Origin: JAXLWB01 sp046328715
Lineage (GTDB): Bacteria; Chloroflexota; Anaerolineae; Caldilineales; Caldilineaceae
DNA: 64,000 nucleotides
NCBI GenBank assembly: GCA_046328715.1
Contig: JAXLWB010000001.1
Location: 62,001-126,000, forward strand
Direction of reading: 5' to 3'
Each line of letters starts with the position of its first letter. Position 1 is the stretch's first letter. The notes under the pieces were generated by a model that saw only the letters and a program-made list of their open reading frames with translations, was not told where the DNA came from and did no database searches. Shown piece by piece: positions 8,857 to 17,805 of the stretch. The translations under genes were made by a program, and so were the position numbers.

Positions 8857-9657
8857 ATGGCTCGCAAAAAATTACAAGGACAAGTTGCAATCATCACCGG
8901 CGGAGGTCGGGGGATTGGTGCTGCAGCCGCGGAACGGCTCTGTTCAGCTGGTGCAGCAGTGGTTATTACTGCGCGTAGTGAGGAACAAATCGAACAGGTG
9001 GCTGCTGCACTGCGTACAAGAGGTGGCAAGGCCATTGCTGTTGTTGCGGATGTAAGTGATCGGGAGCAAGTTGAAGAGGTCGTAGAATCTGCGCTTGACC
9101 AATTTGGGCGGGTGGACATTCTCATCAACAATGCTGCTACGATCTGGCCGATCGAGATGATCGCCGACAGTGACCCTGATGAGTGGGCGTACAACATCTT
9201 TGTGAACCTGGTTGGTGCGTTTCACGCCATTCACAATGTTTTGCCGTTGATGCAGGAACAGGGGTACGGCCGCATCCTCAACATTAGCAGTGGAGCTGCG
9301 ATTCGCCCTGTATTGGGCTGGAGTGCTTACAACGCATCCAAAGCCGGCTTAGAGGCATTGACTCGTTCACTGGCCTTGGAATTGCACTCTAGCCCGATTG
9401 CGATCAACGCGCTACGCCCAGGAGATGTAGATACCGAGATGCAGGCTGACATTCGCAGCATAGATACAAGCGAAACGACGCTTGACTTTAGCCGATTCCA
9501 TACGAAACATGCACAAGGTACACTCTTTCGCCCCGAGCAAGTAGCCGATGCGATCTATTGGCTGGTTGGGCCATGGAGTCGTACTGTCAGTGGAGAGATT
9601 TTTGAGTTTAAAGATGAAGCGTGGCGTGCAAAGATTGAACAAGATGTAAAAACATAA
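8857..9657 (+). CDS. SDR family NAD(P)-dependent oxidoreductase
   Basis: 266 residues, classical short-chain dehydrogenase length. The cofactor motif TGGGRGIG is at 14-21 and NNAA at 91-94. The catalytic set is Ser144/145 (NISSG), Tyr158 and Lys162 (YNASK). The dinucleotide-binding loop continues with ITARSEEQ, compatible with NADP(H), but this is not decisive. The ATG at 8857 is preferred over an upstream in-frame TTG (8833) because the family begins a few residues before the first strand. It is transcribed alone and its substrate is unknown. Confidence 0.9.
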   Translation: MARKKLQGQVAIITGGGRGIGAAAAERLCSAGAAVVITARSEEQIEQVAAALRTRGGKAIAVVADVSDREQVEEVVESALDQFGRVDILINNAATIWPIEMIADSDPDEWAYNIFVNLVGAFHAIHNVLPLMQEQGYGRILNISSGAAIRPVLGWSAYNASKAGLEALTRSLALELHSSPIAINALRPGDVDTEMQADIRSIDTSETTLDFSRFHTKHAQGTLFRPEQVADAIYWLVGPWSRTVSGEIFEFKDEAWRAKIEQDVKT

Positions 9658-9710
9658 CAAAGCACGAAACAGTGTATCGCCTATACCTCAGTATAGAAGG
9701 TTAAAAGAAT

Positions 9711-10817
9711 ATGTTCCCCAAATTCAGTTTTGACAGTCGTTCAAACCAAATCACTTTTCGTCCTAATTCAATAATCGTATCGGTTGTGGCCCTGTTTATT
9801 GCGGTACTTTGTACCGGCTGGTTTTCGGGTAACGCTCAAGCAGAATTTGTGCTGGTTGCGCCAGAAACGATACCGGGAAATGATCTTAATCATATCACTC
9901 CCGTATTAACTTTTCAATTTGATGGGATAGGCCCACTAAAGCCGATTACGGGCATTGCTGCCTCGCTTGTTCAAGACCCTATTTTTGTGGTTTTTGGTCC
10001 TAATCAGGAATTGTTTGTGAGTAATCGACATGGCAATGTCGGTGAGGGCAGGGGTAGTATTTCACGTTTTAAGTTAGATCCGACAAGGACTTTTATTCTG
10101 AATGGAACTATTACTGGGAATTCGCTAGAGGCCGTAGCGGGTCTAGCTTTCAGCTTGGGTGGCGAGTTGTTCGCCGCAAACCTGCTAAACCATACGATTT
10201 CACGCTTTATCATCGATGCACAAGGCAACGCAATTGCCCATAGTTTCTTTGTCACCGATGAAGAATTCAATGAAGGGCTTGCCTTTGCTGCGGATGGCGA
10301 ACTATTTACAACACATAGTTCATCTATAATTCGTAGTTGGCGAATCGATCCCGCCACAGGCGAAGTACATGACAGTAACCGTTCAATATCAGTTGCTGGA
10401 TCATCTCGTCTTCATGGTATTGCGTTCAGTGCTAACAATGAACTATTTGTTACTGATCTTGATACGAATCTCATCTATCGCTTTCTTTTTGATGGCTCAC
10501 ATAACTTGGTATCCAATGGTTCTATCCCGGTTGCGGGAGGCCCGATTGGCCTTGCTTTCAGCCCAACTGGTGAACTGTTTGTCACCAGCCACTTTGCAGG
10601 CGGGATCACTCGTTTTACCTTTGATACTCAAGGCAACGCCGTTCAGAATGGCTCTATGTTGCCGACAAACCAACTCGGTGGGGCGGCAATTGTTACATTG
10701 CCAAGTGCACCACCACCTGTGGCTGTCCCTGAGCCAGGAACGCTTACCTTGTTAGGCAGCGGCTTGCTGAGTTTACTTGGCTATGTAACACTTCGTCGCT
10801 GGAGACGTAAATCATAA
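9711..10817 (+). CDS. secreted beta-propeller protein with PEP-CTERM anchor
   Basis: 368 residues. An N-terminal hydrophobic segment (about 22-42) ends GNAQA, as in a signal peptide. The body contains at least four to five repeats of the type AFSxxGELFVT...ISRF...D, characteristic of NHL/SMP-30-like beta-propellers. The last 32 residues hold a PEP-CTERM tail: VPEPG (PEP at about 340-342), a hydrophobic helix (TLTLLGSGLLSLLGYV) and an Arg-rich end (RRWRRKS). Such tails are recognised by exosortase (EpsH family) and replaced at the cell surface. No exosortase gene is in this window. A terminator follows. Confidence 0.88.
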   Translation: MFPKFSFDSRSNQITFRPNSIIVSVVALFIAVLCTGWFSGNAQAEFVLVAPETIPGNDLNHITPVLTFQFDGIGPLKPITGIAASLVQDPIFVVFGPNQELFVSNRHGNVGEGRGSISRFKLDPTRTFILNGTITGNSLEAVAGLAFSLGGELFAANLLNHTISRFIIDAQGNAIAHSFFVTDEEFNEGLAFAADGELFTTHSSSIIRSWRIDPATGEVHDSNRSISVAGSSRLHGIAFSANNELFVTDLDTNLIYRFLFDGSHNLVSNGSIPVAGGPIGLAFSPTGELFVTSHFAGGITRFTFDTQGNAVQNGSMLPTNQLGGAAIVTLPSAPPPVAVPEPGTLTLLGSGLLSLLGYVTLRRWRRKS

Positions 10818-10835
10818 CAAATCAGCAAGTTTTTT

Positions 10836-10868
10836 GAGGAGCGGGTAATTACTCGCTCCTCTTCTTTT
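10836..10868 (+). terminator. rho-independent terminator
   Basis: GAGGAGCG / CGCTCCTC stem with a loop of about 9 bases followed by TTCTTTT, 19 bases after the PEP-CTERM gene. Confidence 0.8.
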
Positions 10869-11001
10869 GGTCTTGTAAATTACCTGTAAGTTGCGTCTAC
10901 TTTTAAATTATTACTTTTGACTAACCAAAAAATGCCTCCTGCGCATATTTGCGGTATAGTAAGCATCATACAATTCAACTTTTTTAGGAGACAAAATAGA
11001 A

Positions 11002-12243
11002 ATGGCATTCAAACATATCAAAATCCCAAATGGGGAGAAGATCACACTCAAAGACGACAAACTGAACGTACCTGACAATCCCATCGTGGCTTTTATCGAA
11101 GGTGACGGTACCGGGGTGGACATCTGGGCGGCCAGTCAGCCCGTACTCGATGCAGCCGTCGAAAAAGCCTACGGCGGCAAGCGCAAGATCGCCTGGATGG
11201 AAGTTTACTCAGGTGAGAAGGCCAACGAAGTTTATGGCGAAACCATCTGGTTGCCCGAAGAGACTTTGGAAGCGATCGACGAATATATCATCGGCATCAA
11301 AGGTCCGCTGACTACACCGATCGGTGGCGGCATTCGCAGTATCAATGTGGCGCTACGCCAGCGACTCGACCTCTATGCCTGTGTGCGCCCTGTACAATAT
11401 TTCAGTGGCGTACCTAGTCCAGTCAAACATCCTGAACTGGTCAATATGGTGATCTTTCGTGAGAACACCGAGGACATTTACGCCGGTATCGAGTGGGAAG
11501 CTTACAGTGAAGGTGCCAAGAAGTTGATCGCCTTTCTGCAAAAAGAGATGGGCGTGAAGAAGATTCGCTTCCCCGAAAGCAGTGGTGTAGGTATTAAACC
11601 AGTCAGTGAAGAAGGAACCGGGCGTTTGATGCGCGCTGCCATTCAATATGCCATTGAAAACAATCGCAAGAGCGTCACCTTGGTGCACAAAGGCAATATC
11701 ATGAAGTTCACCGAAGGTGCTTTTATGAATTGGGGCTACAAGGTCGCTGCCGAAGAGTTTGGCGCTACCCCGTTGGATGGTGGACCCTGGCACAAACTGC
11801 CCAACGGAATTATTATCAAAGATGTAATTGCGGATGCTATGTTACAGCAAATTCTCACGCGTCCTGCAGAATATGATGTGATTGCAACACTCAATCTCAA
11901 TGGGGATTACATCAGTGATGCATTGGCGGCACAGGTGGGCGGTATTGGTATTGCCCCAGGTGCCAACATCAACTATGTTACAGGACGTGCGATCTTCGAG
12001 GCGACCCACGGTACAGCACCTAAGTATGCCGGCCAAGACAAGGTCAATCCCTCCTCAGTGATACTGAGCGGTGAGATGATGTTGCGCCATATGGGGTGGA
12101 ACGAGGCTGCTGATTTGGTCATCCATTCAATGGAGAAGACGATTAGCCAAAAGATCGTGACCTATGACTTTGCTCGCCTGATGGAAGGTGCCAAGGAAGT
12201 GAAGTGCAGTGCCTTTGGCAAAGCCTTGATTAGCAATATGTAA
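11002..12243 (+). CDS. icd: isocitrate dehydrogenase, NADP-dependent
   Basis: 413 residues, colinear with the E. coli-type enzyme. It oxidises isocitrate to 2-oxoglutarate with CO2 release in the TCA cycle. The active-site segment GGGIRSINVALRQ carries Ser113, which is the phosphorylation site in E. coli, followed by conserved Arg119 and Arg129. The nucleotide-binding block GTAPKYAGQDKVNPS and the later TYDFARLM retain the Lys, Tyr and Arg positions used for NADP+. The region GANINYVTGRAIFEATHG shows a small local difference from E. coli. No aceK kinase/phosphatase gene is seen here. AGGAG 12 bases upstream supports the start. A terminator separates it from sdhC. Confidence 0.96.
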   Translation: MAFKHIKIPNGEKITLKDDKLNVPDNPIVAFIEGDGTGVDIWAASQPVLDAAVEKAYGGKRKIAWMEVYSGEKANEVYGETIWLPEETLEAIDEYIIGIKGPLTTPIGGGIRSINVALRQRLDLYACVRPVQYFSGVPSPVKHPELVNMVIFRENTEDIYAGIEWEAYSEGAKKLIAFLQKEMGVKKIRFPESSGVGIKPVSEEGTGRLMRAAIQYAIENNRKSVTLVHKGNIMKFTEGAFMNWGYKVAAEEFGATPLDGGPWHKLPNGIIIKDVIADAMLQQILTRPAEYDVIATLNLNGDYISDALAAQVGGIGIAPGANINYVTGRAIFEATHGTAPKYAGQDKVNPSSVILSGEMMLRHMGWNEAADLVIHSMEKTISQKIVTYDFARLMEGAKEVKCSAFGKALISNM

Positions 12244-12330
12244 CAAAATAAGGTGTACTTTTCGTGTTGCGTAATATTTGAACCGATAGTGGCTTGCTCC
12301 TGGCAACACGATTCCATATTTTGAAACATG

Positions 12331-12362
12331 AGGGGCGAGTCATTTGACTCGCCCCTATTTTG
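12331..12362 (+). terminator. rho-independent terminator of icd
   Basis: Perfect 11-base inverted repeat AGGGGCGAGTC / GACTCGCCCCT with an ATTT loop followed by ATTTT. It separates icd from the sdh genes. Confidence 0.88.
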
Positions 12363-12413
12363 CGAAAATATTTCCTGCTGTCCCATAGGGACACCTGAAT
12401 TTAGGAGAAATGT

Positions 12414-13133
12414 ATGGCAGCGCCTGTAAATATTCTCAAAGCGCCAGTCAATCTTACCACGGTTTTTCGAACGACGATTGGCATGAAGGTTCTGATGGCG
12501 GTGACGGGTCTGATTTGGATTGGTTTTTTGTTTTTTCACATGTATGGCAATGTCAAAGTATTCCTCGGACCTGAGTACTTTAATGCCTACGCCGAAGGCT
12601 TGCGTGAACTCGGCCATCCTGTCTTTGGTCGCTTACACCTTTTAACGCTTTTGCGTGTGATCATGGTCGTGGCCTTTGTCACGCATGTCTATCTGCAATT
12701 CGTGCTTTATCGAAAGAATGCGGCAAGCCGCTCCACCAGCTACAGCATGCATAAGAAAGTTCAAGCGAACCCTGCCTCGCTTACCATGCGTTACGGAGGT
12801 GTAGCGATCTTATTCTTTGTACTCTATCACCTCTCAGATCTTACCTGGGGAGTTCCTGGCATCCACAGTGACTTTCAGTCTGGTCAAGCATATCATAACT
12901 TGACGACAAGCTTTCAGTCGCCAATCAATGTTGTGCTTTATTTGATTGCGTTGGCCGCTTTGGCAATGCACCTTTATCATGGCACGTGGAGCATGTTCCA
13001 AACATTAGGAGTTAACAGCAAACGTACAACGCCAACCCTGCGCTTAGTGGCCTTGGGTTTGGCTGTTGTGATTCCTGTCGGCTTTGCAATTGTGCCACTG
13101 AGTGTATTCTTTGGCATTGTGCCTTTGCTGTAA
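12414..13133 (+). CDS. sdhC: succinate dehydrogenase cytochrome b subunit (type B)
   Basis: 239 residues with five predicted membrane segments. The length and the His-bearing helices (LFFHMYGN, FVTHVYLQ, LYHLSDLTWG, AMHLYHGTWS) match the single-subunit di-heme cytochrome b558 of type B succinate:quinone oxidoreductases rather than an SdhC/SdhD pair. It anchors SdhA and SdhB to the membrane and passes electrons to quinone. TAGGAG before the ATG is a good ribosome binding site. First gene of sdhCAB. Confidence 0.93.
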   Translation: MAAPVNILKAPVNLTTVFRTTIGMKVLMAVTGLIWIGFLFFHMYGNVKVFLGPEYFNAYAEGLRELGHPVFGRLHLLTLLRVIMVVAFVTHVYLQFVLYRKNAASRSTSYSMHKKVQANPASLTMRYGGVAILFFVLYHLSDLTWGVPGIHSDFQSGQAYHNLTTSFQSPINVVLYLIALAALAMHLYHGTWSMFQTLGVNSKRTTPTLRLVALGLAVVIPVGFAIVPLSVFFGIVPLL

Positions 13134-13187
13134 GGCCACTGCAAAAAACAAATAGTTCAATTCTCTCGCTTTTTGCAATGGCTAAAG

Positions 13188-13230
13188 CGATTTCATCAGA
13201 ATAGTTTTAATTTTGAAATCGCCTAAGCAA
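13188..13230. repeat. intergenic hairpin between sdhC and sdhA
   Basis: GCGATTTCA and TGAAATCGC form a 9-base stem around a loop of roughly 20 bases. The following sequence CAACAAGGTGACAGG recurs almost exactly after the third amt gene near 61370. It may tune sdhC to sdhA expression. Confidence 0.5.
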
Positions 13231-13298
13231 CAACAAGGTGACAGGCTGATTAAAAATTTTCACACTTGCTACCTTTTCGAGATACGAGGTTTATCAAA

Positions 13299-15293
13299 AT
13301 GACTCAACCTACAAACGTAACAAAAGACGTAACGGTTGCTCCAGCAGTACAAACAGATTCGATGGTCTTTACAGAAGCCGTGTTAGATGGCAAATGTCCG
13401 ACTGGACCGATCGAACAGCGCTGGGAAAAACATAAATTTGAAATGAAGCTGGTCGCCCCGTCCAATCGGCGCCGCTTCACTATTTTGGTTGTTGGTTCTG
13501 GTCTGGCAGGTGCATCGGCAGCGGCAACACTTTCCGAGCAAGGCTATAACGTGAAGTGTTTCTGCTATCAGGACAGCCCACGCCGTGCCCACAGCGTAGC
13601 GGCACAAGGTGGTATCAACGCAGCCAAAAACTACCGCAACGACGGTGACAGTGTCTATCGCCTCTTTTATGATACCGTCAAAGGTGGCGACTATCGTGCG
13701 CGTGAATCGAATGTCTATCGTCTGGCCGAAGTCAGCGTAGACATCATTGATCAGTGCGTGGCCCAAGGTGTACCCTTTGCCCGGGAATATGGCGGCATGT
13801 TGGACAACCGCTCCTTTGGTGGCGCGCAAGTCTCCCGTACTTTCTATGCTCGTGGACAGACCGGTCAGCAATTGTTGCTCGGTGCCTATCAGGCACTCTC
13901 GCGCCAGATCGCCAATGGTGGCGTGAAGATGTACACTCGCCATGAAATGCTCGATCTCGTGATGATCAACGGTCGGGCTCGTGGCATTGTGGTGCGCAAT
14001 ATGGTCACAGGCAAGATCGAATCGTTTTCGGGCGATGCTGTTGTCTTAGCGACAGGCGGCTATGGTAACGTCTTCTACTGGTCAACCAATGCCAAGGGCT
14101 GCAATACAACCGCCATCTGGCGGGCCTATAAGCAGGGCGCTTATCTGGCTAATCCTTGTTATACACAGATTCATCCAACCTGTATTCCACTCTCGGGTGA
14201 ACATCAATCCAAGCTGACCTTGATGAGTGAATCGTTGCGCAATGATGGTCGTATTTGGGTGCCGCGCAAGGCTGATGAGAAGCGCAAAGCCGCCGATATT
14301 CCAGAAAGTGAGCGCTACTATTACCTGGAAGAGCGCTACCCGAGCTTCGGTAATCTGGTGCCACGCGATGTTGCTTCCCGTGCCGCTAAGCGTGTGGTCG
14401 ATGATGGCTTCGGAGTAGGCGAGCTGAAGAATGGCGTCTATCTGGACTTTAGCGACGCCATCAAGCGTCTGGGTCAAGGTACCATCCGTGAACGTTACGG
14501 TAACTTGTTCGACATGTACGAACGCATTACCGGCGAAAATCCCTACAACGTGCCGATGCGCATTTATCCGGCCATCCATTATACGATGGGTGGGCTCTGG
14601 GTCGATTATAACCTGATGAGCAATCTGCCTGGCCTCTTTGTGCTAGGTGAAGCAAACTTCTCGGATCATGGGGCCAATCGTTTGGGTGCCAGCGCCTTGA
14701 TGCAAGGCTTGGCCGATGGGTACTTCGTGCTTCCCTACACGATGGGTAATTACTTGGGCACGGATGGTTCCAAGCTCGATAAGATTACCACTGACCACCC
14801 CGAATTCAAGCGGGTGGAAGGTGAAGTGAGCGGTCAGATCAATCGCTTCCTTAATATCAAGGGCAAGCGTTCCGTCGATTCCTTCCATCGCGAGTTGGGC
14901 AAGATTGTCTGGGAGTACTGCGGTATGGGCCGTACCGCCCAAGGATTGCAGACAGCGCTTGATCGCATTCCTGTGTTGCGCGAAGAGTTCTGGCAAACGG
15001 TCAACGTGCCAGGATCGGGTGACGATCTCAACCAAAGCCTGGAGATGGCGGGACGTGTCGCCGATTTCCTCGAATTGGGCGAATTGCTTTGCGCCGATGC
15101 TTTGCACCGTGAGGAATCATGTGGTGGTCACTTCCGTGAAGAACACCAAACTCCCGAAGGTGAAGCCAAGCGCGACGACGAACATTTTGCCTACGTTGCT
15201 GCTTGGGAGTACAAGGGTGAACACGCTCCCGCTTTGCACAAAGAACCATTGAACTTTGAATTCGTTCATCTTGCGCAGCGAAGCTATAAATAA
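13299..15293 (+). CDS. sdhA: succinate dehydrogenase flavoprotein subunit
   Basis: 664 residues. FAD-binding motif GSGLAGASAA lies at about 67-76, and the His of AHSVAAQGG (His98) should carry covalent FAD. Active-site regions include HGANRLGASAL and the Arg-containing GMGRTAQGLQ. It oxidises succinate to fumarate and passes electrons to SdhB. The size and insert pattern fit type B enzymes. An N-terminal tail of about 55 residues precedes the FAD domain. I use the ATG at 13299 rather than the upstream in-frame TTG at 13266. Confidence 0.95.
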   Translation: MTQPTNVTKDVTVAPAVQTDSMVFTEAVLDGKCPTGPIEQRWEKHKFEMKLVAPSNRRRFTILVVGSGLAGASAAATLSEQGYNVKCFCYQDSPRRAHSVAAQGGINAAKNYRNDGDSVYRLFYDTVKGGDYRARESNVYRLAEVSVDIIDQCVAQGVPFAREYGGMLDNRSFGGAQVSRTFYARGQTGQQLLLGAYQALSRQIANGGVKMYTRHEMLDLVMINGRARGIVVRNMVTGKIESFSGDAVVLATGGYGNVFYWSTNAKGCNTTAIWRAYKQGAYLANPCYTQIHPTCIPLSGEHQSKLTLMSESLRNDGRIWVPRKADEKRKAADIPESERYYYLEERYPSFGNLVPRDVASRAAKRVVDDGFGVGELKNGVYLDFSDAIKRLGQGTIRERYGNLFDMYERITGENPYNVPMRIYPAIHYTMGGLWVDYNLMSNLPGLFVLGEANFSDHGANRLGASALMQGLADGYFVLPYTMGNYLGTDGSKLDKITTDHPEFKRVEGEVSGQINRFLNIKGKRSVDSFHRELGKIVWEYCGMGRTAQGLQTALDRIPVLREEFWQTVNVPGSGDDLNQSLEMAGRVADFLELGELLCADALHREESCGGHFREEHQTPEGEAKRDDEHFAYVAAWEYKGEHAPALHKEPLNFEFVHLAQRSYK

Positions 15294-15365
15294 ATTGCCA
15301 ATTGCGAATTAGGAATTGCGGATTTCTCCGTAACTCGTAATTCGTAATTCGTAATTTGTAATTTT
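15292..15365. repeat. stuttered hairpin starting at the sdhA stop codon
   Basis: The left arm contains AATTGCCAATTGCGAATT and AGGAATTGCGGA. The right arm repeats CGTAATTCGTAATTCGTAAT. The arms pair imperfectly around the centre near 15322-15328. The element begins in the sdhA stop codon and ends about 12 bases before the sdhB ATG, so it lies inside the operon mRNA. Confidence 0.75.
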
Positions 15366-15376
15366 TTGGAGACTTT

Positions 15377-16153
15377 ATGAAATTAACTCTCAAAGTTTGG
15401 CGGCAGAAGAATTCGGTGAGCGAGGGCAAACTCGAAACCTATAACTTGGACGATGTGAGCACCGATTCTTCCTTTTTGGAGATGCTCGACCAACTGAATG
15501 AACATTTACTAAGCATGGGCAAGGAGCCTGTGGCTTTTGATCATGATTGTCGTGAAGGTATCTGCGGCATGTGCAGTTTGATGATCAACGGTGTCGCACA
15601 TGGCCCGCAAAAGGCAACGACAACTTGTCAGCTCCACATGCGACACTTCAAAGATGGCGACACGATCATCATTGAACCGTGGCGCTCCAAAGCCTTCCCG
15701 ATCCTTAAAGACCTAGTGGTGGATCGCAGCGCTTTTGACCGCATCGTGCAGGCGGGCGGCTATGTCTCCGTTTCGACGGGTAGCGCACCGGATGCAAATG
15801 CTGTTCCTGTACCCAAGCGCGATGCAGATCGGTCGATGGATGCGGCATCCTGCATTAGTTGTGGAGCCTGTGTGGCGGCCTGTCCGAATGGCTCGGCTAT
15901 GCTCTTCACTTCGGCCAAGTTAGGCCATCTTTCCTACCTGCCGCAAGGACAAAGCGAACGCTACAGCCGAGCCGTGCTGATGGTCAACCAGATGGACGCC
16001 GAAGGTTTCGGCTCCTGTACCAACATTGCCGAATGCGAAGCGGTCTGTCCCAAAGAGATCAGCCTCGACTTCATCGCCCGCATGAACGGCGACTTGCTCA
16101 AAGCTGCCTTTATGGGGTTGGGCGGTGAGACAGGCGGCAGCGGTGCTGGGTAA
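15377..16153 (+). CDS. sdhB: succinate dehydrogenase iron-sulfur subunit
   Basis: 258 residues. The [2Fe-2S] ligands are in DCREGICGMC (Cys58, 63, 66) and Cys84. The C-terminal cluster domain has CISCGACVAACP (Cys159, 162, 165, 169) and CTNIAECEAVCP (Cys214, 220, 224), which bind [4Fe-4S] and [3Fe-4S]. It carries electrons from SdhA to the heme subunit. TTTTTTGGAGA before the ATG supplies the ribosome binding site. The Gly/Ala-rich end (GGETGGSGAG) is an unremarkable extension. Confidence 0.95.
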   Translation: MKLTLKVWRQKNSVSEGKLETYNLDDVSTDSSFLEMLDQLNEHLLSMGKEPVAFDHDCREGICGMCSLMINGVAHGPQKATTTCQLHMRHFKDGDTIIIEPWRSKAFPILKDLVVDRSAFDRIVQAGGYVSVSTGSAPDANAVPVPKRDADRSMDAASCISCGACVAACPNGSAMLFTSAKLGHLSYLPQGQSERYSRAVLMVNQMDAEGFGSCTNIAECEAVCPKEISLDFIARMNGDLLKAAFMGLGGETGGSGAG

Positions 16154-16176
16154 CGTGGAATGAAACGCCATTTCAA

Positions 16177-16242
16177 TTGAGATTAAGAGATCAGGAGATT
16201 TGGAGATTTTTGTCGTTACTTTCTCCTGATTCTCAATCTCAA
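16177..16242. repeat. stuttered hairpin after sdhB (GAGATT word)
   Basis: The left arm is built from TTGAGATTAAGAGATCAGGAG and ATTTGGAGATT; the right arm holds TTTCTCCTGATTCTCAATCT. The same word order recurs at 33591-33657. It lies between sdhB and the restriction-modification genes. Confidence 0.75.
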
Positions 16243-16276
16243 CCTGTATACAAAATTTACCTGTGCCATTAGAGTC

Positions 16277-17788
16277 ATGATTCAAACATTTCCTACAGAT
16301 GCTATACGCCTTGAGGTTAGTAAACAACTTGATTCTAAACGGCGTCATGAATTAGGACAGTTTTTAACCCCTTTACCTGTTGCCAGGTACATGGCATCGC
16401 TCTTCGCCCCAAATTCTAATCCAATCATTCGTCTTTTGGATGCTGGTGCTGGAATTGGGACATTGACCTCTGTATTCTTAGAGCGCTGGTTTGTAAAAGA
16501 ATTAGATGCACCTTCAATTGAGCTTACAGCCTATGAGATTGAACCGCTATTGCGTTCCCATCTCGAACAAGTTTTGTCTTCGTTTCAAAAACGAGCAAAA
16601 TTGCAAGGGCTTGATTTGCAGATAAGCATAGAAAGTTACGATTTTATTGAAGATGCCGTGGATCGTATTCAATTCTTCAACTCACAAAATTTTACCCATG
16701 CTATCCTCAACCCACCCTATAAGAAGATTCATAGCCAATCACAACATCGTAAATCACTAAGTGCCATTGGCATTGAAACTGTTAATCTTTACTCGGCCTT
16801 TGTAGCGCTTGCCGTTAACCTCATGGCCAATGGTGGTGAGATTGTTGCGATTATTCCACGCAGCTTTTGTAATGGCCCGTACTATCGACCCTTTCGTGAA
16901 CTAATACTGCGCAACACTTCAATAGAACATATCCATCTCTTTACAGCACGCGACAAAGCATTCCAAGATGACGAGGTTTTGCAGGAAAACGTTATTATGC
17001 ACTTAGTGAAGGGGAAACTCCAGGAGACAGTTACGATTTCCACATCAACAGATGAGACCTTCATTGATTATGCAATTCAGGAGTTTGCCTTTGAAGAGAT
17101 TGTTCAGCCAAATGATACAGAACACTTTATCCACATTCCCACAACACATCATCAGTTCATAGATGAACAATATATACCGGCAAAAAAAACGACTCAAGCC
17201 AATTATTCACTGGAAGAGCTAGACATTCAGGTTTCAACAGGCCCAATAGTAGATTTTCGCCTAAAAGATTATCTGCGCGATCTTCCTGAAAACGATACTG
17301 TTCCTTTGTTATACCCTTCCCATTTTGTTGACTTCAAAGTAAATTGGCCGAATTTGAAAAATAAGAAGCCAAATGCAGTTCTGATCTCTAATGAAACAAT
17401 CAAGTGGCTTTTCCCCAAAGGATTCTACACGGTTGTGCGTCGCTTTTCATCAAAAGAGGAACAACGAAGAATTTTTGCAAATGTAATTGATCCTAATCAG
17501 CTTGACTTTGCATATCTAGGCTTCGAAAACCATCTAAATGTATTTCATCGCAATAAGCAAGGCTTACCAGAGAAGCTTGCGCACGGTTTAGCTGTCTATC
17601 TCAATTCTTCGTTTATTGATCTTGCATTTCGCCGCTTTAGTGGACATACCCAAGTCAATGCAACGGATCTACGACTACTAAAGTATCCCAGTTTGGATAT
17701 ACTGCTTCGCTTAGGAGAGTGGGCAAAGAGTCAAATTAGTCTTACATACTTAGCCATTGATGATTTTGTAACAAAAAATATCTCGTAA
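16277..17788 (+). CDS. type II N6-adenine DNA methyltransferase
   Basis: 503 residues. The SAM-binding motif I is DAGAGIG (about 55-61) and the catalytic motif IV is NPPY (145-148), as in gamma-type adenine methyltransferases that pair with BsuBI/PstI-like nucleases. The C-terminal half should contain the target recognition domain. By that analogy it would methylate A in a CTGCAG-like site, but specificity is inferred from the neighbour only. The gene is visibly more A/T-rich than sdhB or the helicase, consistent with transfer. It has no clear ribosome binding site. The endonuclease starts 17 bases after its stop. Confidence 0.88.
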   Translation: MIQTFPTDAIRLEVSKQLDSKRRHELGQFLTPLPVARYMASLFAPNSNPIIRLLDAGAGIGTLTSVFLERWFVKELDAPSIELTAYEIEPLLRSHLEQVLSSFQKRAKLQGLDLQISIESYDFIEDAVDRIQFFNSQNFTHAILNPPYKKIHSQSQHRKSLSAIGIETVNLYSAFVALAVNLMANGGEIVAIIPRSFCNGPYYRPFRELILRNTSIEHIHLFTARDKAFQDDEVLQENVIMHLVKGKLQETVTISTSTDETFIDYAIQEFAFEEIVQPNDTEHFIHIPTTHHQFIDEQYIPAKKTTQANYSLEELDIQVSTGPIVDFRLKDYLRDLPENDTVPLLYPSHFVDFKVNWPNLKNKKPNAVLISNETIKWLFPKGFYTVVRRFSSKEEQRRIFANVIDPNQLDFAYLGFENHLNVFHRNKQGLPEKLAHGLAVYLNSSFIDLAFRRFSGHTQVNATDLRLLKYPSLDILLRLGEWAKSQISLTYLAIDDFVTKNIS

Positions 17789-17805
17789 GCTAAACTGATA
17801 GTATT

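Noticed and set aside
9965..10357. Reverse frame inside the PEP-CTERM gene
   Set aside because: Shadow frame; the forward protein has clear beta-propeller repeats.
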